From Carposina sasakii (taxonomy: Eukaryota > Arthropoda > Insecta > Lepidoptera > Carposinidae), in NCBI GenBank assembly GCA_014607495.2, contig CP053157.1:5642001-5706000 (forward strand): a stretch of DNA of 64,000 bases. The letters are read 5' to 3'. How positions within the stretch are numbered: the first letter of the stretch is position 1; each line of letters starts with the position of its first letter. The translations under genes and the position numbers were made by a program. Below are positions 12,601 through 24,100 of this stretch, one piece after another. Under the pieces are notes generated by a model. The model ran no database searches, was not told the origin of the DNA, and worked only from the letters and a program-made list of their open reading frames with translations.

Positions 12601-13981
12601 CAACAAGCAACAAATATGGTTTGAAGGCAAATTATCAATATTTGTGGCTGTCACTTATAATAGATACACCCTGTATAAATCAGTCTGAAAGGTAGTATCT
12701 TTATTAAATTGCCAACATGAGACCTAAGTATTGCATATTGTAACTTCAAAGTACCTAATATATTCACGTGTAGATGATTCATTTCATCTAAATAAGTTTT
12801 CTTTGGATATCAACGGAGTTTGGAGGTCAACATGCATGTAATAACCATATAAGTAAGTTTCCCTCGGCGAAATTTATCACCGACCTACTTTGCCCCACAT
12901 AGTTATTTGAGTCAAGAAAAATTGTGGTAATATTTTATAGGGACTAATTGCGTGGTTCTGCGCAAACGACCTCCCATATTGATAAATCACAAGCTATCAA
13001 TGCGGATTAGTGGACAAAAGACTAGTATAATGGGGTCTATTGCCCCTCAAGGCAATGTGGTTCAAGCTATTCTTTGATGGACAGTATGTCACTCGTAAAA
13101 GAAAATAATAGCGGGATATTGTTTGTAAATTATGTTTATTAAGCGCTACTTGAGTTTAATGATTGTGGTAGATACTAGGTACCACCCATGGAGAACTGAA
13201 CATTTTTAGGCTGCATTATGATCTATGCTATATAGGTACCTACTAGTACCTACGCTAAGTATAGGTTTATTTAGGTCTGGGCTTTGGGCATTTACTTATC
13301 ATAGGCTCTATACAATAGCCCCTATTATAATTAGGTACGACAGCTGTCGTGCGAAGAACGAGAGTTCCCTCTACATATGTACTTTTCTTCCATTTATCCC
13401 TATCATCCGTAATCTCATTACTCACTCCCAGCACACGTATATCCTCTCTCACACAGTCTATCCAATATTACCTAATTATAATAGGGGCTATATTGCGCCG
13501 ACCCCAAATAAATTGGAACAGGGCAGGAAGATGATGATACAAATTACCCATAGAGAAAAACTACCTAGTGCCAAGGTACTTTGTGCTATGCGGTAACAGG
13601 TAGTGCTAACAACACATACAATTATAAACCATACGTGTTACCAATAGAGAGTTGACAGGCCATCTGTCAAGCGTAACGTTCAAGAGCATGTCGATTATCG
13701 AATTAAATGCAAATCCAAACATTTCCCGCGGATTTTATTGGCAACGATCATCGCTCTTATGCGATCTAGAGATTAATCATAGATAGTAGCGCCAAATCTT
13801 TGTGTCTTGTTGTATAGTCTGGTTTACGAGTTTCCTGCGCACACGCAGCGTTGGTCTTTCGACTGTCATGGCCGCAGCGCTGCTCTTTCCGTCGGCCTTT
13901 GCACATCCCGGAATGTAGGATGCAAATGGCTGTATAATACAAGAAAGTATTTCATTCCGTAGTTAATATACTTACCTAAAC
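6656..13981. other. Long gene-poor stretch
   Basis: I see no supported gene. Recognisable pieces: a 36-bp unit around GCTTCTAGATCATTTGAAAA repeated twice at 8347-8405; a repeat ending in GTCCAGCAGTGGACTGCAAT at 8666-8780 (plus) and its inverted relative at 9321-9480; and a lone CACCCTGTA element end near 12665. Open frames of 60-120 codons in this region (for example near 13225-13596) are AT-biased, lack plausible splice context and resemble nothing known to me. Non-coding 5' exons of the Kir gene could lie here unseen. Confidence 0.55.
8666..8780 (+). repeat. CAGCAGTGGACTGCAATAGG-type LINE tail
   Basis: This contains the segment GTCCAGCAGTGGACTGCAAT followed by AGGCTGAAGAAGAAGAAG, a common 3' tail of non-LTR elements in Lepidoptera. 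Relatives are at 61298-61375 (plus), and in inverted orientation at 9321-9480, 16520-16660 and 55480-55560. No coding sequence is left. Confidence 0.7.
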
Positions 13982-14305
13982 CTGGGGGTCTACTCTAAAA
14001 TACCGCTTTCGAATCTTTCGGTCCGACCGAAGCCCGACCGAATCGAAGCCTTTGACAGCCTTTGACCCTACTACGAAATTGCTTCGGATGTTGACAACTC
14101 ATTCGGAACCATAGAGAATAATTCACAATGGCTAATATTATAAGCTTTCTATTATCGAGCCTTATTATCTAACCTGTCAAATAGAGTTCGATCGAACCGA
14201 ATGAAAAAACGGCGCGACTGATCCGATCGAAGAAAGTTTGTAGTAGGAAACACCTCGATATTCGGCCGATACTATGTTTATCGTCACTTCAGAGTAGACC
14301 CCCTG
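13982..14305. mobile_element. 324-bp TIR element, GGGGGTCTACTCT ends
   Basis: The ends are inverted copies: CTGGGGGTCTACTCTAAA on the left, and the reverse complement of the right end reads CAGGGGGTCTACTCTGAA. The interior is non-coding. No other copy was noticed in this window and no target duplication is obvious, so the superfamily is unassigned. Confidence 0.65.
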
Positions 14306-15295
14306 AATCTTATCGTTATTTGATGTTGAAAGGCCTATGGTAGCCTCAAGTTTCTAAGATGTAATCTCATATAAATTGTTCAGTGCTTTGTGTAATTGCA
14401 TCCTGCACCAGCAAGTAAATCTAAACGATTTATTAGGAAGATAGACAGAGCTATTATATCTTTATTTATGTCCGTATTTTATGTACCTAGTTACTACCTT
14501 CTTATCATATGTTTATGTAATATGTTTAGGTACTGCCCACTACTTACTTCGGTTTCAAAGAATAAAATAAGTAAATAGTCCATCCTAATCTCCATTCTAT
14601 AAAAGCTCATGAGAATGTGAAGGTGTTTCTTACTTTCTCATGCAAAAACTACCGACCGAATTTGATGCAACTTTCAGAATAACTTAACAAATCTACATAG
14701 AGATAATTTCAATAATAGACATTAAAATAGGTAATCCGGACCTACTTATGAAACAATCCGCGAATTTGATCTCGATTTCCAGTAGCAATTGGCTTTTAAA
14801 TAATTATAGAGCTTGATCATTTTATATTCTTATAATGACAAAATTCACACTACTCACGAAATAGCAGCCACCCCTCTTTGTTTAATATTCACGTATTATT
14901 AAATCAGCCGAGCTAATATTATAATTCCTCCAGATTTAATATTATGCGGCAATCGCTTGTTATCTTTCTTGTTTAAATACGCAGTATCAGCATGTATTAT
15001 ACACTGTTTATACCTTCTCAAACAATATACGGAAGTTAAATGCAGTACCAAGACAAGTTTTAAACGTTATAGACTTAATTTTACCTACGGAACTTTTATT
15101 AAAATAGGTACATATTCATGCAATCATGCAATTTCGTGATAACTCTAATGAAACCAGTGTGCGAGCCAATACGTGCTGTGTAAAAAGGTGACAATACTCG
15201 TACGAAAACAAAATAATTATGACTAAAACAAAAAATATATTTCTTATTGTTACAAATTAACATACAGTACAGTAGGTACTACTATTTTGTTACAG

Positions 15296-16331
15296 ACACC
15301 GTCGACTGAGTTCAAGTTTGAATAGAAGAAGAGAGCGAGTAGTTTTCAAGTCTGGCCAGTTTAATTTGGAACGGTCGAGAAAGATGCAGTACCACGTCTT
15401 CCCTGACATCGTCACCACATTCGTCGAGGCCAGGTGGAGGTTCACGCTGATATACTGCGTCCTCACCTACTTGGCAGTTTGGTTGGCATTCGCAGCTATC
15501 TGGTGGTTCATAATGTACAACCACGGCGATCTGGACGAAGAAAACCTCCCACATGTGAACAATTCTTCAGACTTCGTGCCGTGCGTGCGGGAAATTTACG
15601 GATTTACCTCGATTTTCCTCTTCAGCATTGAAATCCATACGACCATCGGTTATGGCAAGAGAACTTTAACCCTAGAGTGCCCGCCGGCTGTAGTGACAAT
15701 GTGTATTGAAAGTATTCTTGGCACAATCATACAATCCTTTATTATTGGGATAGTCTTCGCAAAGCTGACAAGACCGAAAAACCGGGCACAGACACTGCTT
15801 TTTTCCAAGCATGCCATCATCAATCAGAGGGACAGAGATCTGTGTCTTATCTTTAAAGTAGGAGACACGAGAAAGTCAAGGATCATCTCGGTGGGTCTTC
15901 AAGCCTATCTGATCAGATATCGCATGAAACTCGGCCACAAGTTAAATCAGGAACAGATAAAGTTGAACTTATCCGTCGATTCTAGTGAGAGCATTTTCTT
16001 TTTCTTTCCAATATCGGCAGTGCACAAAATTGATGAAAACAGTCCGTTCTACACCATGTCAGCTTTGGATATGCTGAAAACAGAGATGGAAATTTGCGTT
16101 ATATTCGAGGGCATTATCGAGTCTACTGGACAACCTGTTCAGGTCCGATCCAGTTACACGGCCAATGAGATTCTATGGGGACACCGGTTCCTCCAGTCAA
16201 TGCATTATAATAAAAATAAACAAGGATTTGTTATTGATTACTCGAAATTTGATGAGACCAAGCGTGTGAACACACCATTGTGTTCAGCAGCGGAGTTAAA
16301 AGATATCTATAATATTAAGAGAAATAAATGA
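15296..16331 (+). CDS. Irk: Inward-rectifier potassium channel (Kir/Irk), main exon
   Basis: The exon encodes nearly all of a Kir subunit. It opens at acceptor TTTTGTTACAG|A and continues open to the TGA at 16329. No ATG precedes the conserved RRRERVVFKSGQFN segment, so an upstream exon must supply the N-terminus; I did not find it. Counting from the TTG at 15318: slide helix and M1 (about 30-68) with the PIP2-contact motif ARWR; extracellular C89 and C121, matching the Kir disulphide; pore helix and selectivity filter TTIGYG (108-113) with the E105/R115 salt-bridge pair; M2 (about 125-150); basic RPKNR after M2; then the cytoplasmic immunoglobulin-like domain with RSSYTANEILWGHR (278-290) and NTPLCSA near the end. 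The protein should tetramerise in the plasma membrane and conduct K+. The M2 rectification site is Gln139 rather than Asp. Which insect Irk paralogue this is cannot be settled by eye. Confidence 0.93.
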
Positions 16332-19051
16332 AAACAGAAATGTATCTGACTAGATTGTGCTTTTTGTTTTGATATAGTTAAGTACTCGTAGGTATTCTAC
16401 GTACGTCCGGGGTTGACTTACCTGTAGGTACCTATCACTTGTCTAGAAGCAAATCAGAATACCTAGGAACAGTTGATGGTGTGTAGGAATACTATACACA
16501 TCAGTCTTTTGCGGACTGCTATGCTGGACGCTGGCCACCCCAGGACGAACCACAAGGGGTTTTTTCCCATAGTCACCAGGCTGGACAGGCAGGTTGGCAT
16601 CAGAACTTCCGAAGTATGATTTTTGGATTATGTTGTCCACATGGGAACCTCCCTACCCTTAATCACCTCTTTATCTATTCAACTCTTTATGAAACGATTT
16701 AGGTAGGTATATATATTGAAAATACACATCCCTACACTTACATGATAGAGGGACACTTATTCGTGGAATTTAAATTCTTCAATATCACTAACTTTCAGTT
16801 TTAAATATGGATGTAGAATCAGAACAATTTTTCTAAGTTCCATTAGGTACGTGTTTATACCTACATCATTGAGGGCCATTATTTCATATACCTGTTATCC
16901 GGGATAAAAACATTTTCCCGGGATAAAAAGTGGGACCTGTCACAATATATTCCTGAAAACTGCATTGAAATCGGTCCAGCCGTTTCTGAGAGATTAGGGT
17001 GCACAAACATCGATCCGTTACAATTTTATTATATAGATAGAAGAAGATAGATAGATCGCGTTTATACCTATAAATATGGTCACAAAACAAAATTTGCTGT
17101 AATGCATCATTTACAGCAAATTTTGTTTTCGTTGACAAGTGATGTTGAAATTTTGAATTAATTTTACATTTATTTAAACATTCTAAAACTTAAAGTTAGG
17201 TACGACGTCCCACAAAACTGCTTGCGCCGTTTGACTGTGGGATCCGTGATTAATATTAAATATTATATGTACTAGGATCTAGAATGCTTTTCACCGTAGG
17301 GATAGCTCCCATGGAAGATGGCGCTCGTTACTATGTACTATATGACCGCATTTTTTTGTATCGCTGCATATTTATGTTTAATGAGGTCTATTTCCATGAA
17401 AAATAAAGACACATAATCAAATTGTAATTTTACAGATAGGTGTGATTTTGATAATTTATTCTGGTAAGAATAAAATGTTATTAAAGATTCTACCATAGGA
17501 AACTACCCCATTCAAGGATAAACTGCACTCACGTTGAGAAGGTGCATACTGTGATACTTATCGCTCTATCAACCACTGTTCCAAGTTTAAATTCTGGTTC
17601 CCTAATCTTTTTTTTTTATGCCAGCCCCATCGTGCCCTTAACAAGATGACTCAGCTCTCATCTCTGTTCTTAATGCTGTCTAATACAAACATATAAACTA
17701 ACTTAGCTGTATCGGTGGTTGGAAACGCCAAAATAGCGTGGAATATACCTAAATCTAAAGTGTAATACGGATAAGAGGTTTCGCAAGTACGATCTACCTG
17801 GTTCGTTTCGGACACATTCCACTAACAGATGGTATTGATCTTCTGGTTTATTGACCGTTGTTCAATTCGGGGAGTTCTTTTGCATGATAAATAAAATTGA
17901 CTATCCTGTGTCAGACAGTTTTTAAAATTAACGCGATCAAACAAACAAACTCTATAGGTTAATGTTGTACCTACTTATAGACACGGCTGTATTCCTAAAA
18001 TGGGGTAGCCAGAACTGCAAGATCACAAGGGATATCCCACTGCCACGTTTAACATAGACAGATGTTAATCATCGTACCTATAGATGGGGTCAAAAGGGCC
18101 ACATAAAGGCGAAATTAAATCCACCACCACCCGGTGCACGATGTCCACTCCCGTCCCCACTTTTGCTGCATGTGTCCCAGATTCCCCCTTTAAAAATGCG
18201 ACAAGTATATCCGTAGTCGCAGTGGAAGTTATCATTTTACCACCACCAAGCTTCGACCAACGTCCCATTTTAATTTTTTTTTCTATCGTAGCTGCACGAA
18301 GTTGGATGTGCAATCTAAATTTGTCTTCTTCGACCAATTATGACAGAGCATAGCTCTGGTGGAAACGGCTTAGGGGATGGAGGGAGGTTGTACCTATACT
18401 TACACGCGAGGCATGTGATGTTTGATCGAAAAATTATATAACAGTCAGTTTAGTGATTGTGTTTGAAAAGAGTCCGCTACTTATTGCTGTACTTACCTAC
18501 ATTAACATACATACCTACATACATACTCGCATCGCGCAACACCTTAACCATTAGGTACACCAACTTCACCATAGAATCATCCTACTCAGGAGTCGCGACC
18601 ATTTCTAGCACATCCTTCGGAGGAAACGGAGCGTTTTGGTCTGCAGATGACGACAAGTCATAATTTGGCCATTAAGTAAGTATAGGTATAAATATTATGG
18701 TAGGTAATATTATCTATCTATAGATATTATGGTAATATTGTACTTCAGAATGGAATAATAGGTACCTACCTACCTAGTTACAAAAGGCATGTTAGAGCAT
18801 GATTGAGAAAGCTTTCTATTACTTCATGGTTGGTTGCACCCAAAGACCTTGCATTGCGCCTTTGTCTTTGCATGTCGTCGTGGCATAGCGTTGAAATGTT
18901 ATTGTCGTCCATTATATTCATAAAAAGTAAAATAAAATGTCTTCGTTTGACACGATTGACATTGATGCTTGACCGGAAGCACCTTAGTACTTAGATTATA
19001 TACTAGAGCCTCACCCTCGCCTGAGTCCTCACCCTCGCCTCACACAAGACA
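16332..19051. other. Intergenic spacer downstream of Kir
   Basis: This holds an inverted LINE tail (16520-16660), a decayed GTGGACGCCCGCGAC-type fragment (16893-17040) and a perfect short hairpin (17084-17129). At 18065-18353 both strands are open for about 90 codons, and short open frames follow to 18995. None resembles a family I know, so I do not call a gene. No poly(A) signal for the Kir gene stood out. Confidence 0.5.
17084..17129. repeat. Perfect 19-bp hairpin with 8-base loop
   Basis: AAAACAAAATTTGCTGTAA is followed after TGCATCAT by its exact reverse complement TTACAGCAAATTTTGTTTT. The stem is shorter than a typical animal pre-miRNA. It may be the remnant of a small inverted-repeat element. 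A hairpin of the same geometry but different sequence lies at 53803-53848. Confidence 0.8.
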
Positions 19052-20926
19052 ATAGACATGGGTAACTCCGGAGACATGGGTAACTCCGGAGACATGGGTA
19101 ACTCCGGACACAACTATATCCTCGGATATATATCCAGAGGTGGATATGAATCAACTCCTTCACTTTAAAGAAAGTTACCATATCCTATATCCGACCCACT
19201 CCGACCTACCGAATAATGCCGAAGATAAGAATAAGTGAGCGAGACGGAATGCGAACGCGCCGGAACGCGCGGTACTATCGCAGTAGACGCATGAGCGCGA
19301 ATGTAACGACATTACACGAGTATATACGAATACTCACGAGCGACAGGCATGCCGTTTAGTATAAATATTTGTTTTCGTAATTATAATTTTCAAAATTTCT
19401 ATTCATTCCGTTTTATATTTGAATCTTAAGTATATTGTTTTTAATGTAAATAAAATCTGTTTGGATTTGGAATTCTTTTTAGGACAATAGTTTTAGTGTA
19501 CCTACTGTGATTTTTAAATACGCCTATCAAATATTCTAATTATTATTTGGATAGATCATCCCAATCATATCTCGGTTCGCTTAATCTCTTCATTCCCGGA
19601 TATGTACGCGGAGTTGGATCTGTTAAAAGGACACACAACAACCTAACCAAACCAATCCCAGTCATATCTCGCGTCACTTAAATCTCCTCGTTCCCGGATA
19701 TACACGCGGAGTTGGATATGTTAAAAGGATATATATCCTTAGTCGGAGTGATATACTACATGTTCAATCCTTTCCCGGATATGATTAGCCCATGCCTAGG
19801 ATAGATCATCTCAATCATATCTCGGTTCGCTTAATCTCTTCATTCCCGGATATTTACGCGGAGTTGGATCTGTTAAAGGACACCTACAACAACCTAACCA
19901 AACCAATCCGAGTCATATCTCGCTTCACTTAATCTCTTCATTCCCGGATATGCACGCGGAGTTGGATATGTTATGGATATGTTCAATCCTTTCCCAGTTA
20001 TTATTAGCCCATGCCTAGTGCGCTCCAACTTTTGCGACCGTGACGCGTCGCGAGCGAGTGTGCGCTCATTCGTTTTATTATGTTTCCTGCTTTGTTTTCT
20101 ACTAGTTGGCTGTATGTGAGGTTGCCTCCTTTTGATTTTATTCTAATCTATACACTATGGTGATCATTTTGACGCTAAGTCAGGGGCTATATCCGGTCTA
20201 ATCTTAGGTCTAATATTTTTTAAAACTAGGTATGGGCTAATCATATCCGGGAAAGGATTGAACATGTAGTATATCACTCCGACTAAGGATATATATCCTT
20301 TTAACATATCCAACTCCGCGTGCATATCCGGGAACGAGGAGATTTAAGTGACGCGAGATATGACTGGGATTGGTTTGGTTAGGTTGTTGTATGTGTCCTT
20401 TTAACAGATCCAACTCCGCGTATATCTGAGAATGAAGAGATTAAGCGAACCGAGATATGATTGGGATGATCTATCCAAATAATAATTATAATATTTGATA
20501 GGCGTATTTAAAATCACTAAATAGGTACACTAAAACTATTGTCCTAAAAATAATTCCAAATCGTACAGCTTTTATTTACATTAAAAACAAAATACTTAAG
20601 ATCAAATATAAAACGGAATGAATAGAAATTTTGAAAATTATAATTACGAAAACAAATATTTATACTAAACGGCATGCCTGTCGCTCGTGAGTATTCGTAT
20701 AATGTCGTTACATTCGCGCTCATGCGTCTACTGCGATAGAACCGCGCGTTCCGGCGCGTTCGCATTCCGTCTCGCTCACTTATTCTTATCTTCGGCATTA
20801 TTCGGTAGGTCGGAGTGGGTCGGATATAGGATATGGTAACTTTCTTTAAAGTGAAGGAGTTGATTCATATTCACCTCTGGATATATATCCGAGGATATAG
20901 TTGTGTCCGGAGTTACCCATGTCTAT
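19052..20926. mobile_element. 1.9-kb fold-back element with ~0.7-kb inverted arms
   Basis: The left arm (19052-19800) and right arm (20225-20926) are near-identical inverted copies. Both carry, in mirror order: ATAGACATGGGTAACTCCGG at the tip; a TATCCTCGGATATATATCC palindrome; a CG-rich block with GTGAGCGAGACGGAATGCG; an AT-rich block; and two copies of a subrepeat built on ATTCCCGGATAT plus CGCGGAGTTGGAT. The left tip has three tandem 18-bp units (19054-19107) where the right tip has one. Part of the left arm (about 19553-19799) is directly duplicated at 19801-20015 next to the unique core (20016-20224). I see no transposase; short frames in the arms mirror each other and are probably not coding. 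Confidence 0.85.
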
Positions 20927-21158
20927 TTTAAACAAGGGGCCCGATTTGAATCGGCCGTGCACAGTCTAATTTCTAAATGATCTTCAAAAGGTCCAATCTA
21001 TTTTCTATCTATATTGTTTACGGCTAAAATTGTGGTTTTGACGTATTTTTTTTTTCAATATTGCCAACATACGTAATTAAAAAAATGTCCTGTCATTTTC
21101 TGTTCACAATCAATCTCTGTTGATTTTCTAAAACAAAAGTTCTATACAAATAAAAAAC

Positions 21159-24100
21159 ATGTTTCGAGCTAGTAATTTTGATAAGTTGCTTGGTATGTAC
21201 CATTCAGTATATTTTACAAATATATGGTTACCATAAACCGCACTTGTGGACATTGCAATGTCTCCCCTATTAGATTTTTGTATTTCTACTTATCACTTTC
21301 TTCTGATTAACATTTTCTAATATTTTACATTATTTGATGGAGCTCAATAATATAATGTTAAACTCAGAGGTACATGATCTTATAAGTTATCCTTATCAGA
21401 ACCTTTAGCATTAATGACGATCCTAGATGAGGCAGTAGGTACCAATTATAAATTGTTTTTTCTAGATAAAGCAACGAGTAATCTCCGCTTAGATCCCGAT
21501 TGGCCGACAATTATCCAAATTTGTGACTTAATTAGACAAAATGACTGTTCGTAAGTATCCTACCTGTAGGATAGTTTCCTCTTTGATTTCCTTCTCAATA
21601 AAAAGTTCAATGCTAACGTGAATTTGTTCAAATGTTCCAGACCAAAATACGCAATAGCTGCCCTCAAAAAGAAGCTATACTCACCAAATCCACATCAAGC
21701 TATGTTTGCTTTACTAACCCTTGAAAGTATAGTAAAAAATTGTGGTAAGTAGGAATCTTTTACTCATTACTCAATTTAACTATATAATATCACCTGCTTT
21801 ATTCCTTGTACTTATTTATTCAAGTTTATTGCAGTTCTAAAGTAAATAGCAGCTTGGATTGCTGTGTGCCACTCAAATATACACAGGCAATTTCATTGAA
21901 ATCAGTCAAGCTGTTTTGAGTTAATCCATTTTTATATTAATATTCATATCACAGATCTTTGGAATAATGTTCAGTATTATGTTGCAATTGCGAAACATAT
22001 TTAAGGCCACTTTGAGTCATACAAATTCAAATCAATTGCCCCGCCCCCTTATTACCTAACAAGCAAAGCGATAGCGAAAATTGTACAAAAATCGCCAATT
22101 GCTTGTCAAATTTGTATTGTGTAAAATGAATTTCAAAGGAACTTTGACATTTCAAGGCGAATATTGTACAATTTTCGCTATTGCTTTGCTTCGGCTTTGC
22201 TATTGCAAATTAGGTAATCAGGGGGCCAGTCTAACGACTGTTTTTATCTTTAGGTGCTGGAATACACGAAGAAGTTGCTTCTAAAGTGTTCTGTGAAATG
22301 CTACGTGACCTCGTAAAGACAACTCCTCATGAGAACTTAAAGACTAAGATACTGGACTTAGTACAGGCTTGGGCGTTTGCTTTCAGGAACACCCCCAAGT
22401 ACAGAACTGTACAGGTATGTCTTGTACCTATTCATGATGCACACAAGTGTCATGCTAACACCATGTTATGCTATGCCAAAATATGTCTATAAAGTGAATA
22501 AACTATGTTAAAATGAATGCAATGAGCTTTTGCAAGTACAGTAATACGCCACTTTACGCGACCTCGTTATGCGCGGTTTCACTATAACGCGAATTTTAAA
22601 ATTCACGTTTAAATGCTTCACATAATGTGAAAGAATGTGTATAAATATAATTTTGTCATTAACTCCCCTTTGGTCGCGGGAATCCTCGCGTCCTCTGAAC
22701 ATTCTGATTGAAGAACTGGGGATTCCCCATACTACGACTTTGTTCTATGGCAAAGATTAAATTTTGAATATGTTTAATCATAAACCTTGATATACGCGAA
22801 TTTCAGTTAACGCGATTTTTTCCAGAACGTATCCCTCGCGTAAAGCGGGGTATTACTGTATGTACAAAGAAGGAAGCAGATTTTGTGCTTGTTTCCTATG
22901 AAGACTTGAGATTATCTCTTGTCTTCTAAATGTTAAATTTAAGGTCCCTAAATTTAGGCATAAACCTATAATCAGCTATATTAATACACCCAAAGCAATT
23001 CTGGATCCACCATTTGTAATATGATAAATATTTTTTTATGTGCTTCCCTCTGTTACCATGATCAATTTCATACCAATTTTGTGCATGCACAATAAAGTAG
23101 TTAGTTAGCAATGATTTTCATGACCTATAAGGTAAAATATAATGATAACTCTATTATGTATACACTTTTGCATTTCTCACTAAATAAAATGATAAAAATG
23201 TGGATACTTATAAGGTCATTGAACACCATGGTGTATTTGCTAAGTCACTTCTGTCAATCTGTGTATTGATTTTACTTAATTAAGTTAAAACTAGGCATGT
23301 ATGTTGGTCACTTACTCCCTTCTTTTATTTACTTTTCTACTGATAACATAGTCTCTCATATTACAGTTTACTTTCCATTGATTAATTATAATTGTAAGTA
23401 CACACCTATATGTTTTAAATAACTGGTTCTGATTGATAATATTAGATTTATGTCTTTGTTGTTTCATATTTATGTCAATGTCCTTTTTCGTACATCATCC
23501 ACAAACTAATTTGATCAATGTAATACAATTTTACATTGAAGCTTAAACATCATTCTGTTAGGACTGGTCTGTCCCAGATGCACAGGCACATAAATGTGAA
23601 ATGTTTCCATTTAGTATGAAGAAGTCTTAAAAAGGTGTAAAAAAAGTCCTATATTCTTGTACTTGGCATGAATGTATATAGTGTTCTGTGGCATGAATTC
23701 TCAGTACAAGACTTTATAATATTTTAACTTCTATATTTCCCTATCTTAGCTATGATTGTTACTATTGTAGTTGAGAATGAATACCCAAACTGCCCAAATT
23801 TCTTATTAGTTATTTGTAACAACTTTTTTATTTGATAAAATAGTGGTTCCCCTACATATAGAGGCTTTTATAGAGGTGTATGATGACACATGCTTGTTTG
23901 AATGTTTCATTAAATGATGGAGGTGTAGTATAATAGCACACTCTTATCAACAGTCTATGACTCATAATGTCACCGGTTTTTGTGCAGATTGTGCTGTTTC
24001 TTATCATGATAATTTAAAATTCTTTGTTTTGTTACATATTTTTAATATTTATAGCAACATCCTACTAACTAACAAAAGTTTAATATCAAATGAGTAAAAT

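Noticed and set aside
13225..13596. 123-codon plus-strand frame
   Set aside because: Composition is that of AT-rich spacer, it overlaps other random frames, and it contains nothing recognisable.
18065..18353. Overlapping ~90-codon open frames on both strands
   Set aside because: No family resemblance, no fitting splice sites joining them to neighbouring frames, and open frames on both strands suggest chance or old repeat sequence.
20544..20798. 84-codon minus-strand frame in the fold-back element
   Set aside because: It is mirrored in the other arm in altered form (19216 onward), with a different C-terminal part, and shows no recognisable domain.
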